Assembly: GCF_006874465.1 (NCBI RefSeq)
Contig: NZ_VIRL01000023.1
Span: 51,273 to 115,272, forward strand
Length of the DNA stretch: 64,000 bases
Reading direction: 5' to 3'
Origin: Microbispora bryophytorum
Lineage (GTDB): Bacteria; Actinomycetota; Actinomycetes; Streptosporangiales; Streptosporangiaceae
Within the stretch, counting starts at the first letter, position 1. Each line of letters starts with the position of its first letter. Under the pieces are notes generated by a model that had not been told where the DNA came from, did not search any database, and saw only the letters and a list, made by a program, of their open reading frames with translations. Positions 42,494-51,448 of the stretch are shown here, piece after piece. Both the position numbers and the translations under genes were made by a program.

Positions 42494-42600
42494 TGCTCCA
42501 GCCGGGCACAGTGCTTAGCCGGGCATCGTGCTTCACGGGGGCATCGTGCTTCAGTGGAACACGGTGCTCTGATGGGGCACCGTGCTTCAGTGGGCACGGT
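42494..42600 (+). repeat. Six-unit 18-bp degenerate tandem repeat
   Basis: Six units of 17-18 bases with the rough form TGCTTCAGTGGGGCACGG lie between the pheT terminator and the next small gene. The unit of 17 bases breaks any reading frame, so the array is not coding. Its role is unknown. Confidence 0.75.
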
Positions 42601-42634
42601 GCCGGCACCCGCGGTCGTCTCTTCCGGAGGATCG

Positions 42635-42880
42635 GTGCGTCACCTGCTGGTGTTCCCCGAGCGGGACAGCGCGGAGGAGTCCGCCGAGAGCGTGGCCGAG
42701 CTGTTCCCGGCACTCGGCGTTCCCGGCGTCGTCCGTGAGCTGCTCGCGGGTGAGGACGACGCCGAGGACGCCCAGTGGGTGGTCGTCGTGGACGACCCGG
42801 CCGGCGCCCTCGGCCCGGCCGATCTCGCCCGGCTCGACGCCCTCGCCGAGGAGGGCGAGGGCTGGCGCGAGCCGGGCTGA
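42635..42880 (+). CDS. Small acidic hypothetical protein
   Basis: An 81-residue acidic protein (MRHLLVFPERDSAEESAESVAEL...). The GTG at 42635 is 4 bases after CCGGAGG. The longer open frame upstream runs through the tandem repeat and is not credible. The pattern of one strand, an acidic helix, then WVVVVDDP resembles the RraB-type ribonuclease-inhibitor fold, but this is weak. It sits alone at the left edge of the accessory region, convergent with the acylase gene. Confidence 0.65.
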   Translation: MRHLLVFPERDSAEESAESVAELFPALGVPGVVRELLAGEDDAEDAQWVVVVDDPAGALGPADLARLDALAEEGEGWREPG

Positions 42881-42888
42881 CCGGCGTC

Positions 42889-45800
42889 CTACCTGCCGTA
42901 CACCTCGAAGGAGTACAGCGAGTAGCCGTAGCCGGTGCCGCGCTTGACGCCCTGCATCCGCACGTACCGCGCGCCGGTCGGCGCGAACGTGATCGTGTCC
43001 ACGCCGCCGTCGCCCGTGGTCGTCTGCGCGACACTGGTCCACGTCGCGCCGTCCGCCGAGGTCTGGATCCGGTACGACGAGCCGTAGGCCGTCTCCCAGC
43101 GCAGGATCACCCGTCCCACGGTCTTCGCCGAGCCGAGATCGACCTGGATGTACTGGTTGTCGCTCCACCCGCTGGCCCACCGGCTGGCGGGGTCTCCGTC
43201 GACGGCCTTGGCGGGGCTGTAGGAGCCCTGCGTGCTCGACGCGCTCGCCGTACGGCCCAGGGCGAGGTCGGTCACGTCGTCGCCGCGGTGCGCGGGGAAT
43301 GAGACGACCTGCTGGTAGGTCGGCCGGTTCTGCCAGGAGATCAGCGAGTGCTTGACGCCTCCGAGCGGCGACTGCCGAACGGCGTCGGCGCACCACTGGT
43401 CGCCCGCCGAGCAGGAGTCGTCACCCGGGTAGGTCGTCGCCGCCGGTTCGGCCAGCGCCGCGGACAGGCTGTCCAGCAGGACCGTACGGCAGGCCACCAC
43501 ACTCGCCCCGCAGTACTTCGCGGGCAGGGGAGCGGCCACCGGGTCGCCCAGCACGGCCCGGATGTCCTTGTCGACGTAGCCCCACCACCCGTACTGGAAC
43601 GACGACCCCTTGTGCGCCTGCGCCTCGCCGGCCGAGCCGGGCAGCGAGGAGACGTCGCCCTGCTGGTGCCCGGACGGCGACTCGTTGATCTGCAGCGCGT
43701 TGACCAGCGCCTGGTAGAGCCCGTCGCCCAGCCCGGGCCGGAACTGCGCCCGCACCAGCTTCGGCCACCACGCGTCGAAGATCCGGATGGCGTCGGCGTG
43801 CGCATAGGTCTTGCTGCCCTTGGCGGTCTCCTGCCGTTTGGCGCCCGCGGCGGCCCAGGCGGACAGCTTGGAGACGGCCGAGGCCAGGGCGGGGTCGGAG
43901 ACGGACGTGCTGTTGACCACGCGCAGCAGCGTGGGCAGCACCTTCCATCCGCGCAGGTCGGTCGTCGCGGCCGACGCCATGACCTTCACGACCCCGGCGC
44001 GGTCGAGGGTGCCCGAGGACAGGGCCGCCTTGACCGGTGCGTCCAGCAGGTCGGCCCGGTGGACCGCGCCGAAGCTGAAGTTGCCGTCGGCCGCGCCGAA
44101 GTCGGTGGCCTGCTTGTTGTTCCAGCTCACGAAGTAGTCCTGGTTGACCGCCTGCGGGTGGGCCGAGGGCGGGAGATAGGACGCCGTGTTGACCGCCGGG
44201 TCGAAGCCGCTCCACTCGTGGGCGGCGTCGCCCGTCATGGGCAGGTTCGGATCGGACACCGCCGACCGCACGGGAACGTTGCCGGACATGAAGTACGCCG
44301 CGTCTGCGGAATTCACGTAGAACCAGTTGAACGCGAAGCCGATGGTGGAGGCCGAGTCGCGGAAGGCGGTCGCCGAGCCCATCTCCGCGGGGTCGTTGAA
44401 CATCTGGAAGCCGATCGCGGAGTCCGCCTCGTGCTGATAGGTCGAGCGCAGCGCGGTGAACGCCGTCGGCACGCCGCCGACCGTGCCCCGCCAGGTGACC
44501 AGGCCATACTTGGTCCGCTTGATGACCAGGTCATACGACCCGGCGGCGGTGGAGTCGGCCGTGTTGGGCTTCCAGGAGTTGGTCTTCTTCAGGGTCTCCA
44601 TCGGCGTGCAGACGCCGTGGTAGAGGTAGTGGTCGCTGGAGACCGCGGGCGTGCCGCCGTTCGGGTCGCACAGCGTCACGGCGTAGGTGTCGGTGATGTC
44701 CTCGGCGGCGGAGGTGGCGCTCCAGGCGTAGTCGGTGCCGCGTCCGAGCAGCACGTAGAGGTTGAGCCCGGCGAAGGCCGCGCCACGCGCCCGGATACCG
44801 GGCCCGGACAGCTCCTCCAGCATGAGCAGTTGCGGCGCGAAATAGCCGGTCTGCGGACCGAATACGGCGATCGGATGGCCGCCGGTCGCCTTGGCGGCCG
44901 AGACCACGATGGCGTTGGACATCTCCGGCTTGGAGTTGTCCACCGTGAGCCCGGTCAGCGCGCTCTTGACCTGCGTGGTCGCGGACGTCGCGGTGCCGGT
45001 CTCGTTGGCCGTGATGTCGACCGGCGCGGTCGTGCCCGCGTCGGGCAGCACCACTCCGGTCGCGCCGGCCGGGGCCGTCCCGAAGGGGAAGCTCTGCCCG
45101 TTGTGCAGGGTGAGCACGGTCTCCGGGTCGTTCTGCGAGCGGAGGGCCGCCCACGTTCGGTCGCCCTCGGCGGCGCCGTACTTCGCCCGCGCGGCCACGC
45201 GTACGAGGGCGGACTGCATCTCGGCGCCGCCACCACCGCCGAACAGACCGCCGATCACGCCGGAGACCGCGATCAGGTCGGTCATCCGGAAGGCCTCCGG
45301 GCCGCCCTTGTTCGTGATCGCGTCGAGGTGGCCGGTGAGCACGTACTCACCCGGGCAGTTGCGGCCGGCCATGCAGTGGTCGATGTACGCGTTGATCCCG
45401 TCGACGTAGTTCTGCACGTCCGCGTAGAGCTGGGCGCCCCGGGTCCCGGCCGTCTTCAACCGGTCGATCTGGGCCTGGAGGTCGGCCTCGGTGTAGGGGG
45501 AGTTGCGCCAGACGCTCTGCTCCAGCTCCCTGTTGCCAGCGGCGCCACCGGCGAACGGCGTCAGCTCGCCCCGGCCGACGTGGCGCATGAGGTCCATCAG
45601 CCACAGGCGGTCCTGCGCACCGGCGTATCCCGCCCCGAACATGGTGCCCTCGCGGGTGGTGCCGGTGACGTGCGGGACACCGGTCGCCTTGTCGCGGACG
45701 ATGGTGACATCCGAGCGCGGGCTGACCGTGCTGCCGACCTGGTCCGCCGGCACGCCGAACGAGCTGTCGTTGAAGAACGCGGTGATCTGCTCGTCGGTCA

Positions 45801-46068
45801 GGCCGGTGTAGCCCGAGACGAGGTCGGCGTACTTGCCGAGCTGGTCCTTGCTGTGGACCGGGTACGTGCCGAGGGCCTGGTTGCCGAGGATGTCGACGAG
45901 GGTGGCGTTACCGTTCTGCCCGGGTGGCAGGACGTCCGCGCACTGGCCCAGGCAGTAGTCGTCGGGAGGGTAGTAGGGGGCCGCGGCGGCCGGCGCCGCC
46001 GGCAGGCAGACGGCGACGAGAGCCAGCGCGGCGGCAGCGGTGATCGCCCGTCGAAGGCGCGCGTACAT
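42889..46068 (-). CDS. Secreted penicillin-acylase-family hydrolase with F5/8-type C domain
   Basis: A 1059-residue exported N-terminal-nucleophile amidohydrolase. A signal peptide ends near PAAPAAAAP. The alpha part (about 110-350) has GVPHVTGTTREGTMFGAGYAGAQDRLWLMDLMR. The predicted nucleophile is S384 in PEMSNAIVVS, exposed after autocleavage; the beta part follows with the GPQTGYF loop. The last about 125 residues form a discoidin (CBM32-like) domain: ALGRTASASSTQGSYSPAKAVDGD, VDLGSAKTVGRVILRWE and YSLYSFEVYG. Substrate could be a beta-lactam, acyl-homoserine lactone or acylated peptide. I start at the ATG at 46068; the upstream ATG adds nothing signal-like. Confidence 0.9.
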   Translation of the reverse strand: MYARLRRAITAAAALALVAVCLPAAPAAAAPYYPPDDYCLGQCADVLPPGQNGNATLVDILGNQALGTYPVHSKDQLGKYADLVSGYTGLTDEQITAFFNDSSFGVPADQVGSTVSPRSDVTIVRDKATGVPHVTGTTREGTMFGAGYAGAQDRLWLMDLMRHVGRGELTPFAGGAAGNRELEQSVWRNSPYTEADLQAQIDRLKTAGTRGAQLYADVQNYVDGINAYIDHCMAGRNCPGEYVLTGHLDAITNKGGPEAFRMTDLIAVSGVIGGLFGGGGGAEMQSALVRVAARAKYGAAEGDRTWAALRSQNDPETVLTLHNGQSFPFGTAPAGATGVVLPDAGTTAPVDITANETGTATSATTQVKSALTGLTVDNSKPEMSNAIVVSAAKATGGHPIAVFGPQTGYFAPQLLMLEELSGPGIRARGAAFAGLNLYVLLGRGTDYAWSATSAAEDITDTYAVTLCDPNGGTPAVSSDHYLYHGVCTPMETLKKTNSWKPNTADSTAAGSYDLVIKRTKYGLVTWRGTVGGVPTAFTALRSTYQHEADSAIGFQMFNDPAEMGSATAFRDSASTIGFAFNWFYVNSADAAYFMSGNVPVRSAVSDPNLPMTGDAAHEWSGFDPAVNTASYLPPSAHPQAVNQDYFVSWNNKQATDFGAADGNFSFGAVHRADLLDAPVKAALSSGTLDRAGVVKVMASAATTDLRGWKVLPTLLRVVNSTSVSDPALASAVSKLSAWAAAGAKRQETAKGSKTYAHADAIRIFDAWWPKLVRAQFRPGLGDGLYQALVNALQINESPSGHQQGDVSSLPGSAGEAQAHKGSSFQYGWWGYVDKDIRAVLGDPVAAPLPAKYCGASVVACRTVLLDSLSAALAEPAATTYPGDDSCSAGDQWCADAVRQSPLGGVKHSLISWQNRPTYQQVVSFPAHRGDDVTDLALGRTASASSTQGSYSPAKAVDGDPASRWASGWSDNQYIQVDLGSAKTVGRVILRWETAYGSSYRIQTSADGATWTSVAQTTTGDGGVDTITFAPTGARYVRMQGVKRGTGYGYSLYSFEVYGR

Positions 46069-46278
46069 GGGGGAACTTCCCTTCGCGATGTCGGGGGGGT
46101 GTGAAGGGACCAAGGTTCGTGCTGTTCACGCGCGTGAATGTGAGTGGTGCTCAACTCCGGACGATACGCGCGGGTAACCAGAGGATCAATGCCCATTCAG
46201 CGGTGATCACGTCTGCCCGCCTGATCGCGGCCGGAACACCGGTCCGGCATATGAAATTCTCGGTGCGTTGGAACGGCC

Positions 46279-46614
46279 GTGTGGGCTTTCTCTTTTTCCC
46301 GACCGGAACGCAGGGGGCCGGCGCGCCCTTTTTCGCGTTCGCGTTTCCGGTCGGTGACGGCGTCGCAGGGGGCGCGGGTCACGATCGAAGGTGTGTTCCT
46401 GACCGAGCTTCCCGAGGGCGTCGTGTCGGCTGACAAGCGCCGGGATCTACTGCACCACGAATATCATCGCGCTCAGCAGTGGAATTGCTCTGCGGATAGG
46501 ACGGGCGGATGGTACGCCTTCGCCATCCTCTACTTCCTGAAAGGCTCTGATCCTTGGGGAATCACGTTCGAGCAGCAGGCCGGATGGAAGGGCGGAAGAT
46601 ACACGCAACGTTAG
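46279..46614 (+). pseudogene. Truncated metalloprotease-like fragment
   Basis: An open frame whose last about 75 residues look like the small metalloprotease-like domain found at the ends of RHS or similar toxins: VTIEGVFLTELPEG, then LLHHEYHRAQQW, a hydrophobic YAFAILYFL, and ITFEQQAGWKGGRY. The usual HExxH reads HEYHR, so the second histidine is shifted by one. The N-terminal 35 residues are Arg-rich and unlike a domain start, so the gene has probably lost its 5' part. A GTG at 46393 is another possible start. Base composition is less GC-rich than around it. Function is unproven. Confidence 0.45.
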
Positions 46615-46709
46615 GAGGCCGCTTCCTATCCGCCGTCGCGGCCACCTCCACGCTTGTGGCCGTACTCGCCGCCTGCACGCAACGAGAGGGGGCGCGGTCA
46701 GCGTCATGA
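46584..46709 (+). CDS. Possible 41-residue lipoprotein
   Basis: A small frame overlapping the end of the metalloprotease-like fragment by 31 bases. It reads as a signal peptide (KIHATLGGRFLSAVAATSTLVAVLAAC) with a good lipobox LAAC at residue 31, then only ten more residues. Codon 10 is TTA, rare in such genomes. The ATG has no strong ribosome site, so coupling to the upstream frame would be needed. It may be the stump of a longer lipoprotein. Confidence 0.4.
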   Translation: MEGRKIHATLGGRFLSAVAATSTLVAVLAACTQREGARSAS

Positions 46710-47030
46710 GGTCCCAGGACGGCGCCCCCTCCGTCGCCGTCACCTGGTGCGACGACCCCCGCGCCGCTGGATCACGGTTTTCATCGCGAGGGACATCTGC
46801 GGTTGAGCCGTCGTCTTACCCGGCTGTTTGTGTTCCGGCGGCCGGGGAGCGCCGGTCCGTCCTGCGCAGAGAGCGTCGATGAAGGTGCGGCGCTCAGGGA
46901 GAGCGCCGCACCGTTCCTGGCGGTCAGCCCACGCGGCAGGAGACCGACGGCCAGGTTCATACGACAAGGGCGGCCGGGTCGTGGCCCGCGATGTGCCGGG
47001 GGTGTTCCGCACTACGGGCCACAGGTCGGG
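46710..47030. other. Non-coding gap
   Basis: I see no convincing gene. A 90-codon minus-strand frame here has no start site or recognisable composition. The one clear element is the hairpin at 46884-46912. Confidence 0.6.
46884..46912 (-). terminator. Hairpin terminator after polysaccharide deacetylase 1
   Basis: A perfect 12-bp stem (46884-46895 with 46901-46912) and a 5-base loop, about 120 bases beyond the end of the minus-strand deacetylase. It is the only strong hairpin in this gap. Confidence 0.6.
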
Positions 47031-48383
<1,353 letters not shown>

Positions 48384-48386
<3 letters not shown>

Positions 48387-49319
48387 TGCCTCTACGGTCT
48401 CCCGAGGGCGGAGGGCGATCGCGTGCTCGTCGGTCCGCGCGTCGTACCCGCGGAACTTGGGCAGCGCCGCCGCCATCATGCCGACCGCGGCCACGCACAG
48501 CAGCCCGCCCACCCCCAAGGAGAGGCGGGCGCCGCCCGCGACGGCGAGGAACAGGAAGACGAGCCAGATGTCCGGCATCAGGGCGGCGAGCGCCACGGCG
48601 ACGCCCCACAGGGTGGCCGAGACGATGACGGCGAGCCCGTGCCGATGGACGTGGGCCGTCCAGCCCGAGGTGAGTGAGGCGATCACCACGCCCACGCCGC
48701 CGGCCGCGTACAGCACTCCGACGGCCTTGGGCGCGCCGAGGTTCTCGGCCAGGAAGGGGAACAGGGCGGTGGAACTGGCGAAGGCCATCGCGGCGATGTC
48801 CACGAGATAGGTGCCCATCAGATCCGGCCGTCGCAGCGCGTACCGCACGCCTTCCAGCAAGGAACGCAGTGACGCGGGGGTGGGCTCCTCGGCGCGGGGG
48901 ACCGCGCCGACCCTCACCAGCAGCGCCAGGGACAGCAGGAACGTGGCGACGTCGACGCCGTAGGAGGCGGCCGGACCGAGGGTGGCCACGATGAGACCCC
49001 CCGCGGCCGGTCCCGCGATCATGGCGGCGTTGAGGACCAGGCCCTGCAAGGCGAACGCCGCGGGCATCCGGTCCAGCGGCAGCACCCGGTTGATCAGTGC
49101 CTGCTCGCTTGGCCTGCGTACGCTGCCGAGCCCGGCGGCCAGCGCCCCCGCGGCGTACAGCACCCACACCTGCGGCCTGGGCAGCAGCGCGTTGACGAGC
49201 AGGAGCACCCGAGGAGAGGCACAACCCGGCTCGCTCAGTATCACGATCGTGCGCCGGTCGCGCGCGTCGGCGATCGCGCCGCCCCACAGGCCGCACACCA
49301 CCATCGGTACGAACTCGGC
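48384..49319 (-). pseudogene. Decayed MFS transporter (EntS-like)
   Basis: A 306-codon frame from an ATG at 49304, with recognisable major-facilitator helices (VVCGLWGGAIADARDRR, VLYAAGALAAGLGSVRRPSEQALINR, NAAMIAGPAAGGLIVATLGPAASYGVD). The N-terminal one or two helices are missing: family-like codons LAEFVP continue upstream to a TGA at 49320-49322. Near the C-terminus VFLFLAVAGGA joins directly to RLSLGVGGLLCVAAV, where relatives have about 60 more residues. I read this as a gene with 5' truncation and an internal deletion. It sits between the two deacetylase copies. Confidence 0.75.
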
Positions 49320-49398
49320 GAGTCATCTCAACGAGACGCCCCTACGAGGGCAACTGCTTTTCCGCCTCGCGCGTGCCGGTGTGGAGCACCCGGAAACA

Positions 49399-49447
49399 CG
49401 ACGGCCGTACGGCGAGAGGGTCGTCCCCTCCCGCCGTACGGCCGTCG
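49399..49447 (-). terminator. Hairpin terminator after deacetylase 2
   Basis: A perfect 16-bp stem (49399-49414 with 49432-49447) around a 17-base loop, 40 bases beyond the end of the minus-strand gene. The strongest hairpin in the accessory region. Confidence 0.8.
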
Positions 49448-49486
49448 GGTCTCCCTGAGATCAAGGGAGTCCCGTCGTGTTCTCCG

Positions 49487-50602
49487 TCAGGACGCGCTGC
49501 AGGTCAGCGTCGGCGTGGCGGCGGTGCCGTTGCCGAGGAAGCCGAAGGTGGTGGAGGCGCTCGCGCCCAAAGTGCCGTTCCACGACTCGTTGCGCACACT
49601 GACGGCGGAGCCGGAACCGGCCAGGAGGCCTCCCCACAGCTGGCTGATGGTCTGGGAACCGGGCCAGCTCCAGGTCACCGTCCAGCCGCTGATCGCCGAA
49701 CTGCCCGCACGCACCGTCACGTTGGACTGGAACCCGCCGGTCCAGGAGTTCACGGTCTCAATCGTCGCGGTGCAGCCGCCCGTTCCCGGCGGAGGCGTGA
49801 ACGAGGGAGACGGAGACGGAGAGGGGCTGCGGCTGGGGCTTGGGCTGGGGGACTGGGGGCTTGTCGGGGACGGGGAGGCGGGTCCGCTGCCGTCGGGGGC
49901 GACGGCGCGTCCGGTGGGGGGGGAGATCATGCCGGCGCAGAGGGTGCGGCTGCGGAGGGTGGCGGCGATTTGTGAGATGGCTTGGACGGGTGTGGAGTAT
50001 TGGGCGTGCATGAGGATGATTTGGCCGTTCTGGAGGCGGCCGGCGGCTTGGACGATTTGTGAGGTGCTGGCGCCGTTCCAGTCTTGGGAGTCGACGTCCC
50101 AGATGATCTCTCTGAGTCCGAGTTGTTGTTCGACTGACTTGAGTGTGGAGTTGGTTTCGCCGTATGGGGGGCGGAACAGTTTGGGTGCGGTGCCGGTGGC
50201 CTGTTGGATGGCCTGCTGGGTGCGCTGGAGTTCTGACTGGATTTGGGAGCTGCTCATCTGGGTGAGGTGGGGGTGGGTCCAGCTGTGGTTGCCGACCCAC
50301 ATGCCTGCGTCGACTTGGGCTCTGACCAGGGAGGGGTTGTTCTGGGCGTTTTGGCCGATGTTGAAGAACGTGGCGCGCAGGCCGTTCGATCTGAGGGTGT
50401 TGAGCAGGTTGGTGGTGTTGCTGGGGTTGGGGCCGTCGTCGTAGGTCAGGCCGACGTACCCGCTGCTGCAGTCGGCCGCCTGTGCGGCGGTGGCCGAGAA
50501 GGTCACGGTGGCGAGCGCCGCGGTCACGACGCCCGCGAGCGCCGTGGCGAGAGTTCTGCGTAAGCCTTTACGTCTTGCACTGGGCGCGGCGCTGTCGACC
50601 AT
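49487..50602 (-). CDS. Secreted polysaccharide deacetylase with CBM2 domain
   Basis: A 371-residue exported enzyme. Signal peptide and CE4 domain match the other copy, with D55, D56, H106, H110 and R144 kept. It differs at five residues: D200A after the motif-5 histidine (LMHA instead of LMHD), T205P, N215T, N220T and T229P. A Ser/Pro linker leads to a C-terminal cellulose-binding CBM2 domain (CTATIETVNSWTGGFQSNV, WNGTLGASASTTFGFLGNG). The five substitutions come from GGT-to-GGG changes and may be sequencing errors. The ATG at 50602 follows GGAGGAG-like sequence. Likely acts on acetylated plant cell-wall xylan near cellulose (inference). Confidence 0.92.
   Translation of the reverse strand: MVDSAAPSARRKGLRRTLATALAGVVTAALATVTFSATAAQAADCSSGYVGLTYDDGPNPSNTTNLLNTLRSNGLRATFFNIGQNAQNNPSLVRAQVDAGMWVGNHSWTHPHLTQMSSSQIQSELQRTQQAIQQATGTAPKLFRPPYGETNSTLKSVEQQLGLREIIWDVDSQDWNGASTSQIVQAAGRLQNGQIILMHAQYSTPVQAISQIAATLRSRTLCAGMISPPTGRAVAPDGSGPASPSPTSPQSPSPSPSRSPSPSPSPSFTPPPGTGGCTATIETVNSWTGGFQSNVTVRAGSSAISGWTVTWSWPGSQTISQLWGGLLAGSGSAVSVRNESWNGTLGASASTTFGFLGNGTAATPTLTCSAS
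49844..50551. repeat. 708-bp near-identical repeat, copy 2
   Basis: Partner of 47436-48143. The five differences fall at 49918, 49944, 49959, 49990 and 50004, within 87 bases, and each has G after GG where copy 1 has T. Confidence 0.93.
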
Positions 50603-50795
50603 GTCTGCTCCTCCGATCGAGGGGGACGGCCGGGCGGCGTTATCGCCGGTAGGGGAGCGCCGCCCGGCCCCGGGGTTCGCCGGAGGATCATTGTGAGAAC
50701 CGGCTTTGAAACATGTCAAAGAACGGCTGAAAAATTTCGGGGCCACGGACCGATAAAAGACGACCTGTAATGCCGAAACGCCGATGAACATTTCA
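50603..50795 (-). promoter_or_regulatory. Upstream region of deacetylase 2
   Basis: On the minus strand, TTGACA (about 50709-50714) is followed after 18 bases by CACAAT, matching the promoter of deacetylase 1. The 24-base block 50772-50795 is identical to 48363-48386. From 50796 to the hairpin at 50905 I see nothing else. Confidence 0.55.
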
Positions 50796-50904
50796 CGCCG
50801 GCGAGCACTGCGTCCGGCGACTCCGCGAGGCCCGCGCCCGGCCCTCTCCCGAGGGCGCATGGGGCGACCGGCAGCCTGAGGAACGCGGCGACGTGGCCGG
50901 CCTT

Positions 50905-50943
50905 CCGGAGCCGCCCGGGGGTGGAAGTCCCGCGCGGCTCCGG
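50905..50943 (-). terminator. Hairpin terminator after SnoaL-like gene
   Basis: A perfect 10-bp stem (50905-50914 with 50934-50943) just beyond the end of the minus-strand gene at 50957. Confidence 0.6.
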
Positions 50944-50956
50944 AGCGGGTGCGCGA

Positions 50957-51322
50957 TCAGGCGGGGACCTTGTCGAGGAAGCCGTACACGTTGCGGATCC
51001 GGCCGTCTCCGGTGAGCGTCACGACGTCGAAGCCGATCACGACGGGTTCGCCGGCGGCTTCCGGGCCCAGGTGCCAGGTGAAGCGCGCGATGTCGTGATG
51101 GCCGTCCACGGGCCCGCCCAGGGTGAACACGAACCCGGGGAACATCTCCTGCGCCCCGGCGATCACGGCGGCGATCCCCTCGTGCCCGGCGACGGCGGCC
51201 AGCGGGTCGACGTAGCCGCCGTCCTCGGTCCACAGGTCCGCCACCGCCTTCGCCCTGGCCTCGTCGTCGCGCTCGTTCCAGGTGGCGATGTAACGCTCGG
51301 CCAGGGCGGTGTAGTCGGTCAT
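50957..51322 (-). CDS. SnoaL-like NTF2-fold protein
   Basis: A 121-residue protein with the NTF2/SnoaL cone fold: YIATWNERDDEARAKAVADLWTEDGGYVDPLAAVAGHEGIAAVI, then IARFTWHLGPEA and VTLTGDGRIRNVYGFLD. Members are isomerases, cyclases or simple binding proteins; the ligand is unknown. The ATG at 51322 follows GAAGGAG, a better choice than an upstream frame. It is followed by a hairpin and stands alone. Confidence 0.85.
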   Translation of the reverse strand: MTDYTALAERYIATWNERDDEARAKAVADLWTEDGGYVDPLAAVAGHEGIAAVIAGAQEMFPGFVFTLGGPVDGHHDIARFTWHLGPEAAGEPVVIGFDVVTLTGDGRIRNVYGFLDKVPA

Positions 51323-51448
51323 TGTCCACTCCTTCGGGGATGTCTTCCGTGACGACACGTGAACGGTGTCACGCGGCCCCGAGAAGAGGCGATTACGCGG
51401 GAGGTAACCGGGCCCCCGCCGATCGCTGCCCCGTCGCCCTGCGGACGG

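Noticed and set aside
46740..47012. 90-codon minus-strand frame in the gap before deacetylase 1
   Set aside because: It spans the terminator hairpin and has Arg/Pro/Thr shadow composition.
50002..50005. D200A in deacetylase 2 as an evolved loss of activity
   Set aside because: The change belongs to five clustered GGT-to-GGG differences best explained as sequencing error.
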